Assembly (NCBI GenBank): GCA_034696485.1
Contig: JAQIWT010000872.1
Span: forward strand, 1-14,250
Direction of reading: 5' to 3'
Source of the DNA: Isohypsibius dastychi
Lineage: Eukaryota > Tardigrada > Eutardigrada > Parachela > Isohypsibiidae
Length of the DNA stretch: 14,250 nt
Below are positions 8,952 through 14,250 of the stretch, piece after piece. Numbering within the stretch: the stretch's first letter is position 1; every line of letters begins with the position of its first letter. Under the pieces are notes generated by a model that saw only the letters and a program-made list of their open reading frames with translations, made no database searches and was not told where the DNA came from. The position numbers and the translations under genes are program-made.

Positions 8952-9079
8952 CTTCGAGTATCGTTCTATAATCTGCCTTATTCCTCGCCCTCCTCATAGG
9001 GACTCGATTACCCACGTCAGATTTGTTATAATTGACAATCCCTAAGTAGGGTACATATTGCTCGTTGGTGCTCGTCCGC

Positions 9080-9245
9080 TGACTCACGTTCGATCCGTGG
9101 TCGCTGTAGCACACCGCGGTGGGGAAAGCAGAGACAGCGAGCGTGAAAGGACTCAAGCACAGGACTCTTGTGTATTATATTTACAAGTCAAATCACACAC
9201 TCACCGCGCGTGTGGTCGTCGTATTCATGGACTCACGTTCGGTCC
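9080..9245 (+). repeat. Pair of GACTCACGTTCG direct repeats
   Basis: GACTCACGTTCGATCC at 9081-9096 and GACTCACGTTCGGTCC at 9230-9245 match at 15 of 16 bases, 149 nt apart. They lie about 130 and 280 nt upstream of the armadillo start codon. The first includes TGACTCA (9080-9086), the core recognised by many bZIP factors. A regulatory role is inferred. Confidence 0.55.
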
Positions 9246-9437
9246 CATCGTCCGTCGTTTTTTAACAGGCGGTTTCGCTATCCGCACACAATAATACGTC
9301 GCTGGTGAGGGAAGTTTCACCCTTTGGCGTGATCAAACCTGAGAACAATCTCTCTTTTAAATTATGGATTATGAATTTATTATATTTGAAAAATGGCTAT
9401 ATGTGACAAGTTCCTTCCGTTTTCACCCGTCACGCGG

Positions 9438-9461
9438 CTCAGTCTCAGTCTCAGTCTCAGT
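9438..9461 (+). repeat. CTCAGT microsatellite, four units
   Basis: Four perfect copies of the hexamer CTCAGT in intergenic DNA. Confidence 0.95.
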
Positions 9462-9782
9462 CGCGCGTATATTCTATAGTTTATAGTCCCTACACGACTA
9501 TTGACATTGCATGCCATTGACAAAAACCAAGGCCTTGATATGAAACACCGCCGCGTACAAGTAGTAAAGTGTGATATAAATATGGGTACGCTAATATTAG
9601 GTATTTCTAAATAATTTCATGATGGGTTTGGAGCGGGATGAACAATTGATGATGGGAAACGGGGCTTGATTGATGCGGATGATGGCTTGATGATGATGGT
9701 GTAGGTTTTCTCGCAAGGTGTTATTCCCATTCCAGACTCTCCAAACGCCCTTATTGTAACGCTATACATAAACCGGCTTATC

Positions 9783-9974
9783 TTAAAAGGTTGGCCCACA
9801 GCATCCTCCTATGGTTCCTACTCGCCCGAATCTCCTTGATTCTCCCTCTTCATCTTCGTGTCCGTCGACAGCGAAGTAACTTTCTCGAGTGATCCATCCG
9901 CGACAAAATAATTTTGTTTTGGTGTCCTTAGCTGTCAATTCCCTGGTATCGCTCCGCCTCGTTTCATTTTGCAT
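9783..9974 (-). CDS. Doubtful small ORF, 63 residues
   Basis: An ATG-started minus-strand ORF (starts MQNETRRSDTRELTAKD) of polar, charged composition, lying 56 nt past the stop codon of the cyclophilin-like gene. A second minus frame is open from about 9811 to 9617 and a third reading continues past the TAA to about 9598. However, the DNA there is GATG-repeat rich, so long open frames are expected by chance. No signal peptide, membrane segment or recognisable domain. It could be the start of a small gene with an unseen intron, or a chance ORF. Confidence 0.2.
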   Translation of the reverse strand: MQNETRRSDTRELTAKDTKTKLFCRGWITRESYFAVDGHEDEEGESRRFGRVGTIGGCCGPTF

Positions 9975-10029
9975 TATACGAGCCTAGAGATTGGCTTGGA
10001 TTCGCGACCGTACTATCGTTGACCAGAAA

Positions 10030-10710
10030 CTACAAGCTGATCATGGAACACTTTAGGATCTTATCGAGCAGGGGAAACTGAGAATTGAGGTAGCCCCATC
10101 CCTCCCTATAAACCTTCGTCTGGTCCGGTCCATTGCCTCCACGCGGGTTGTCAATAATATCGTTGTATGCATAGAAACTCTCTACTACATGCATGTCACT
10201 CTCAGGCACCCGTCCCGCGATTGCATCATGATTATTGAGCCCCATATGAGCGTTTGGAGTCTTAACAATAACCATCTGCGGCCCCCCAATCATCGAAAAC
10301 GTTCCGCGCTCCCATGGTTTCCTCGCGCTCCTCTCTTCAACAAGGTGTTTATCGCGCTCCCACGTGGATGAATATTTGATAACTGACCTTGGTTGCACGC
10401 CAAACTGGATAATGTCATTGTTGACGCGAAATATTGGCATGTTCTCAAAGTATTTGGAGTCAACCATTCTGTTTAGTTCAGCAACGCTGTTGGGAGCTGT
10501 CAATTCGTTGAGAATTATCTCAAACGGACCCTTAGTCGTTTGACATTTAAGGATCTTCTTTCCGTCCTTCACATCATCTGTCCTCTCCACCTCGGCCTGT
10601 TCTTCATTGTGCGTTTGTCGCAGCTGACTTACGTACTTGGCGACCAATATTGCGTAGAAGCCAGCCAACAACAGTGCAAGTATTAAGAATTGCCGTAAAC
10701 GTAAGTTCAT
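10030..10710 (-). CDS. Membrane-anchored cyclophilin-like peptidyl-prolyl isomerase
   Basis: 226 residues from ATG 10710 to TAG 10030. Residues 7-24 are a single hydrophobic segment (FLILALLLAGFYAILVA) after a basic MNLRLRQ start, a signal anchor placing the rest in the secretory lumen or outside. A polar linker (about 30-50) leads to a divergent cyclophilin fold: TTKGPFEIILNE (58-69), IFRVNNDIIQFG (93-104), GTFSM (136-140), then NAH (153-155) and AGRV (165-168). The tail GPDQ...REGWGYLNSQFPLLDKI (194-218) resembles the GxxQ...EGxxYLxxxFPxLDxI ending of bacterial and protist divergent PPIases. Arg95 and Gln102 match positions that are Arg55 and Gln63 in human CypA, but the NGSQFF and PFG motifs are degraded, so activity is uncertain. 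The open frame extends to 10740 only through a GTG. An overlapping out-of-frame ATG lies at 10723. Confidence 0.8.
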   Translation of the reverse strand: MNLRLRQFLILALLLAGFYAILVAKYVSQLRQTHNEEQAEVERTDDVKDGKKILKCQTTKGPFEIILNELTAPNSVAELNRMVDSKYFENMPIFRVNNDIIQFGVQPRSVIKYSSTWERDKHLVEERSARKPWERGTFSMIGGPQMVIVKTPNAHMGLNNHDAIAGRVPESDMHVVESFYAYNDIIDNPRGGNGPDQTKVYREGWGYLNSQFPLLDKILKCSMISL

Positions 10711-10868
10711 TCTCGACAGCCATTCGGAATTGACAGACACTCCGATAGATCCTTCGCGGTAAATATGCCCAGAGGGACAACGTCGTTAAGGATTGAGGTC
10801 CTCATTGAGTCAAACTTCCAGGAACAAATCACTATTAGCATGCACGTTACATGGAGGGAAATGCGTTC

Positions 10869-11238
10869 CTAAGCCTGGCCCTTCATTCGCGTACTGAAAT
10901 TCGGGCGTCCGAGATTTTCTGGTTCAGCATAGATTGAAAACAGGTTCACAAATATTGTATCATCAACTATCAGTTTGGCCATCACGTGCGCAGGTCCGTT
11001 TTGATAATCGTACACTGTTGCTACCTTTCGGCTCTGTGGTTCGCTCAGTCCTCTTGAAGACTTGGGCCAGCAACACGCTCTCGCTCATAATTGCTATTGG
11101 GTAATATTTTAGAAAAGCGAAAGCGGCGAGCCCTCCAAGTGTACAAGTAAGATCAAGAGGGTTTGCGACCTCTGCGAGCTGCGACGCCGTTCTTATTGAG
11201 TTATTGTTCCAGTCACTTCCAGTGCCATTCGACAACAT
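10869..11238 (-). pseudogene. Small membrane-protein gene with apparent +1 frameshift
   Basis: The frame from ATG 11238 starts MLSNGTGSDWNNNSIRTASQ and contains a hydrophobic stretch at about residues 31-51 (CTLGGLAAFAFLKYYPIAIM). It stays open to a TGA at 10963 (91 residues). From about 11024 the next frame over is more protein-like (YDYQNGPAHVMAKLIVDD... to NFSTRMKGQA) and ends at a TAG at 10869. Skipping one base near 11025, in AAAGG on the coding strand, would give about 122 residues. Possible causes are a sequencing or assembly indel, a decayed gene, programmed frameshifting, or an intron I have not placed; the GT...AG in between is only 10 nt. A CAG acceptor lies 6 nt upstream of the ATG. 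It sits 158 nt upstream of the cyclophilin-like gene on the same strand. Family not recognised. Confidence 0.45.
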
Positions 11239-11916
11239 CGCCGTCTGTGAAAGGCAGGCGATTTCAACCAAATCAAAATCAATCTGTGTTGTGTTTCTTC
11301 ATATCCCGGTATTTTTTAAAAAAAAAGTTTCGAGTTTCGCTTTTGGACTCACGGGTCACGGCTCACGTGGAATCGTATGGATCGTGGATCGTGATTCGTC
11401 GACGATGGATTTTTTTCTCTGCGTGGAGTTCAGCGAACCGCGCAAAATTGCAAAGAAACGCTTTGCAAAAATAATAATTTTAAAATGCGATGGTAGGATT
11501 GATCTTCCTACATATTTCAAAATTCTCTCAATTACGTATAATAATGACAAATTTTAAAGAGAATTGAGGAGATCATTGTTGGGTTTTCTATTTTCTTTTT
11601 CACAATGTATCATTTTTGTTGCTCATTATTATTTGAGTCTCCTTTTCATTCAAGGAAACGGTTGACTCACGCAGCTAACATTCCATTTCCCATATGGCAA
11701 ACTGTCACCTTTGTTTTACACTTTACCTAGACGACAAGAAGAGGCAACTCCCACACATGATGGGAAATCGGAAATGGTTGTTTTCCCTATAGGTGGATCG
11801 ATCGATTCCCCTATGATAAAAAATCTTGTCTAGCGCATATTATTTTTATTTTGCCCTTAATATACAATGTATATGGGTTTCTTTTCTTTCTCCCCTCTGA
11901 CATTTGTTTTCTCTCC

Positions 11917-11940
11917 CTCGTCTCGTCTCGTCTCGTCTCG
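11917..11940 (+). repeat. TCTCG pentamer repeat
   Basis: Four perfect TCTCG units (11921-11940) preceded by a partial CTCG. Confidence 0.95.
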
Positions 11941-12013
11941 TTGTTGTCTTCAAGTCCAGCCCTCTATCTAGCGCTAGTCTAGTAATTTTACCAATTCAAT
12001 TGGTTGGCATGAA

Positions 12014-12031
12014 AATAATAATAATAATAAT
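12014..12031 (+). repeat. AAT trinucleotide repeat, six units
   Basis: Six perfect AAT units, 47 nt upstream of the predicted donor of the third cysteine-rich gene. Short AATAATA tracts also occur upstream of the predicted donors of the other two paralogues. Confidence 0.95.
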
Positions 12032-12077
12032 ATCTCTCTCCATGAACAAACACATTTATATATTGTTAATAATATAG

Positions 12078-13047
12078 GTACGTTTGTTGTTATTTCCATC
12101 CTCCCCCCCCTCCTGCTTCCTCCTCGCTATATCGTCTCTCTCTGTCTCCGTTCACCGCAAGGCCACGTCTCTCCATATCCTCTGGCCAGGTGCGCGCGCC
12201 GTCTGAGCGCCAAATCCAACGATCCTTCCTATTACGTGTGGCTCAGTTGGGCTGCGTACTCCGAGAGTGGGGGGAGAGGCTCCTCTGGGGTGTGCGCTCG
12301 AGACAGCGGGACTCTGCGCGGGACAACAGGGGGCGAAAAAGAACGAGTCGAAGTGTCCCGCCTTGGTTGGACGGACAAGAACGGTTGGTCTCTCGCTGAA
12401 ATGTGCTTTGCAACACCATGCGTCGCGCTGCTTGGGCAAACAGGATCTCGACCCTGCTTGGCCCAGCATTGGCAGGGACGGGCGTCGGGGGACAGACTCT
12501 CACGGGATGCCTGCTGTCTTGTGTCTGTCTGTAGGGGAATTGAGGTGTCGTCTGTCGTCCACTGTAACCGCAGGCGGTCAAACGACTCATTGTTGAGCAG
12601 ACCGTGGAGATCTACTGTAGAGAAGCTACCAGTATCGTCACACTTGAGCGTGACACTACGCTGAAGCGATCTGGCCGAACGAAGGGTTGCGTGTGAGGCA
12701 AGATCGGGCAGGTGCGTTTCGGAAAGGTTATCTGGGTTGAATCAACATTCCTGCTTGGCTCAGGCTGATGTGCTCCGTATACCTGAATGCTGAAGTTGAT
12801 GAAAGATTCACGAAACTGTTTGGAAGTGTTTGACTCGTTAGCTCATTCCGTCTCCGATATTCTCTTCTTTTCTGATTGTCGGGCCAGCCGAGAGAAAATG
12901 TCGAAAACGGCGTGGAAACGATGGGCATTTCGAGACGGAACGAATGTGTGAGGTCCGAGAATGGGTTCATAATCATTTAGTCACTCCACCACTCCCCATC
13001 CAATCCATCAGATGGTAGTTGACACTAACTCGCTCCAATAACTACAG
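12078..13047 (+). other. Predicted 5'UTR intron of the third cysteine-rich gene
   Basis: The donor ATAG|GTACGT lies at 12078-12083. A CTAAC branch point at 13025-13029 is followed 18 nt later by a CTACAG acceptor ending at 13047, seven bases before the ATG at 13055. Predicted length is 970 nt. The interior 12180-12660 is GC-rich and open in several frames on both strands, without recognisable protein motifs. It may hold an unrelated element or just high-GC intron DNA. Confidence 0.4.
12103..12110 (+). promoter_or_regulatory. C8 pyrimidine tract, third copy
   Basis: Eight C residues within CCATCCT-C8-TCCTGC, starting 25 nt after the predicted GTACGT donor. It is the counterpart of the tracts at 1604 and 3764. 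Confidence 0.35.
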
Positions 13048-13054
13048 AAAGAAA

Positions 13055-13878
13055 ATGCTCGCCAAATTTACCCTCTGTTTTGCGGTTCTCGTCGGAGCGT
13101 GGCTGCTCAATGCCCTGCCCCAACTCGCCGATCTTGAGTCCAAATCAGACGACGAGTTGTACGCCCTTGTCCTCGCGCAGCCCGAGGTGCTTAAGGAACC
13201 GTCCTTGCTCGAGTACCTCATGGAGCGCGCTATCGCGAGTCCAAAGTACGGCCGTTTGGCCAAGGAAGCAGACACTCAAGCTCGTGGTGCATCGTTGGAG
13301 TCTGCGCTTGAATGCAAACCCTCCCCAACCATCTGCGTTCAGCCCGAGTTCTGCTCAGCGCTCAATGAGACTACTCGCCGTCTTTCTGGATCCGAGATTA
13401 ATGGCAGATCGCTTCAGATCACAGGGGAGGATTGCTTCAGCTCGTGCTGCTCCGGTCTGCAATGCGTACCCGTTATTCCGTTCATCCCAATCGGAATTTG
13501 CCTTAACCCCAAAGCCTGCGCGCCAAACGCGGGAGAGAAGGTCCAACAGTGCCAGAGAAGGCGCCAGAAGTGCTCACAGAATTTGATCGGCATGAAGTGG
13601 ACTGGACGAGGCTGCACGATTAAGGGAAGGCGAATGCGCGATGGAGGGTGCCAGGTAAGTGTGTCGGTCTCGGGTTTTAAAATTTGTAACTAACTGGATT
13701 GATGTAGTGCGACGGATACTGCGGATACACGTGCAAGCAGGCATGCAAAGCGGACAAGCAGTGCTTTTGGGGAAATGACAACATCTGTCGCGTCGCCGCC
13801 ACAGGCCTCGTGGGCGCGCCGATCCCCATCTGCATGCCCAACATCACCGAAATCATCGGTGGGCTTGAACTTCCCTAG
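13055..13878 (+). CDS. Secreted cysteine-rich protein, paralogue 3, two exons
   Basis: The spliced product is 256 residues: exon 1 is 13055-13654 (200 codons) and exon 2 is 13708-13878, joined in phase 0 inside GGCQ|CDGYCGY. The signal peptide is about residues 1-20 (LCFAVLVGAWLL, then NALP). It shares with the other two the SDDELYALV segment, SPKYG, CCSGLQC (131-137), a basic QRRRQKC stretch and KWTGRGC (181-187). The C-terminal module has cysteines at 187, 199, 201, 205, 209, 213, 219 and 227, the same spacing as its paralogues except one extra residue before the last. There are 20 cysteines after the signal peptide and sequons NET (104) and NIT (245). TRRLSG (107-112) replaces the RRRILEG of the others. 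It is the most diverged member and the only one with a coding intron. Without splicing the frame ends 12 codons into the intron. Confidence 0.92.
13655..13707 (+). other. Spliceosomal intron, 53 nt
   Basis: CAG|GTAAGT donor, CTAAC branch point at 13690-13694 with the acceptor TAG ending 13 nt later at 13707. Removing it restores the C-terminal cysteine module found uninterrupted in the two paralogues, which is strong comparative proof. It gives the splice-signal reference for judging the other predicted introns in the window. Confidence 0.95.
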
Positions 13879-14250
13879 ATTCTTCTGATATGAGATGTAT
13901 TGTCGCAGTCCGCGAGTTGGACGATATATTTGATAAACTGTGTAACGACCTGCCCAGAATCACCCTTGTTACATATTTTTAGAACGCCCGAAAGGCACAT
14001 ACAGGTTATGCGTCATTCGGAAAGGAACTATAAGGGAGACAGTTCAACAACGAAAGGTTGCGAGGGGGTAATGTCGAGTGTTGTTCAAATGATTCGATAG
14101 GCGTCCGAAATGTGGATATGTTATCGATGCGTCGAACGGGCGATGACGGTCGCAATGTTAATTTGCGCGTAAAAGGGACATCCAATGGGCCCTCGTCCGT
14201 TAGCCGGTTACCAGATTATTGCTGTTCGCACTTAGCTTGTTCACATGATC
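13879..14250. other. Downstream region, no gene seen
   Basis: 3'UTR and intergenic DNA after the third cysteine-rich gene. A plus ORF at 13900-14100 lacks protein-like features. No RNA gene, repeat or gene start was recognised up to the window end. Confidence 0.45.

Larger units (their letters stand above)
8952..9782. other. Upstream region of the armadillo gene
   Basis: About 830 nt without a convincing gene. It holds two near-identical GACTCACGTTCG elements, a CTCAGT microsatellite and a GATG-rich low-complexity stretch (about 9617-9702). The minus strand has a GTGAGT (9087-9082) that could be a 5'UTR donor for the armadillo gene, but I find no CTAAC near its ATG. The minus-strand ORF at 8794-9156 mostly shadows the armadillo coding sequence. 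Confidence 0.45.
11239..12077. other. Divergent intergenic region
   Basis: Lies between the start of the minus-strand small membrane gene and the predicted first exon of the third cysteine-rich gene, so it probably carries both promoters. It holds an A9 tract near 11318, CACGTG at 11364-11369, TGACTCA at 11663-11669, a TCTCG repeat and an AAT repeat. The overlapping plus ORFs at 11163-11557 start inside the neighbouring gene and show no protein-like features. Confidence 0.45.

Noticed and set aside
8794-9156. 120-codon minus ORF overlapping the armadillo gene start
   Set aside because: About half of it is a shifted frame of the armadillo coding sequence. The rest is a polar, featureless extension.
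12236-12664. 142-codon plus ORF as a gene
   Set aside because: Competing frames on both strands are equally long, the peptide has no domain-like features, and it lies inside a predicted intron.
1917-13047. Spliced-leader trans-splicing as the cause of AG sites just before the ATGs
   Set aside because: Cis donors of good quality exist upstream of each gene and no spliced-leader gene was seen. A cis 5'UTR intron is simpler, though transcripts would be needed to exclude trans-splicing.

Overview
The window is nuclear DNA of a eukaryote. Genes are monocistronic and widely spaced, with AT-rich intergenic DNA rich in microsatellites. One coding sequence is interrupted by a canonical 53-nt spliceosomal intron (GTAAGT donor, CTAAC branch point, TAG acceptor). 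Predicted secreted proteins start at ATG in an A-rich context. Compact genes, short introns and a membrane-anchored divergent cyclophilin suggest a unicellular alga or related protist. A stramenopile such as a diatom is my best guess, but this is inference without any database search.

Layout: 1-77 holds the end of a gene whose strand I cannot settle. 241-910 is a probable gene with an N-terminal membrane segment, best read on the minus strand but with unresolved exons. 1947-2681 (+), 4568-5341 (+) and 13055-13878 (+, two exons) are three paralogues of a secreted cysteine-rich family that I do not recognise. 6060-8951 (-) is a 963-residue armadillo/HEAT-type repeat protein. 10030-10710 (-) is a type II membrane cyclophilin-like protein. 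10869-11238 (-) is a small membrane-protein gene that reads as one protein only if a +1 frameshift is allowed. 9783-9974 (-) is a doubtful small ORF.

The main novelty is the cysteine-rich family. All three members share a signal peptide ending in NALP, a charged segment, a CCxGLxC motif and a C-terminal module with nearly invariant cysteine spacing. All three also share an upstream arrangement: a GTGAGT or GTACGT donor, a run of exactly eight C residues 21-30 nt later, then a CTAAC branch-point motif and an AG acceptor 18-24 nt after it, just before the ATG. This suggests that a long 5'UTR intron (about 0.36, 0.83 and 0.97 kb) is ancestral. The coding intron of the third gene is absent from the first two at the exactly equivalent codon.

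Non-coding highlights are a 73-bp tandem duplication (3379-3524) inside a degenerate repeat field, a diverged 46-bp tandem duplication (5586-5677), several microsatellites, and a repeated GACTCACGTTCG element upstream of the armadillo gene. The genes show no obvious pathway link to each other. The cluster looks like a locally duplicated secreted-protein family dispersed among unrelated housekeeping-type genes.
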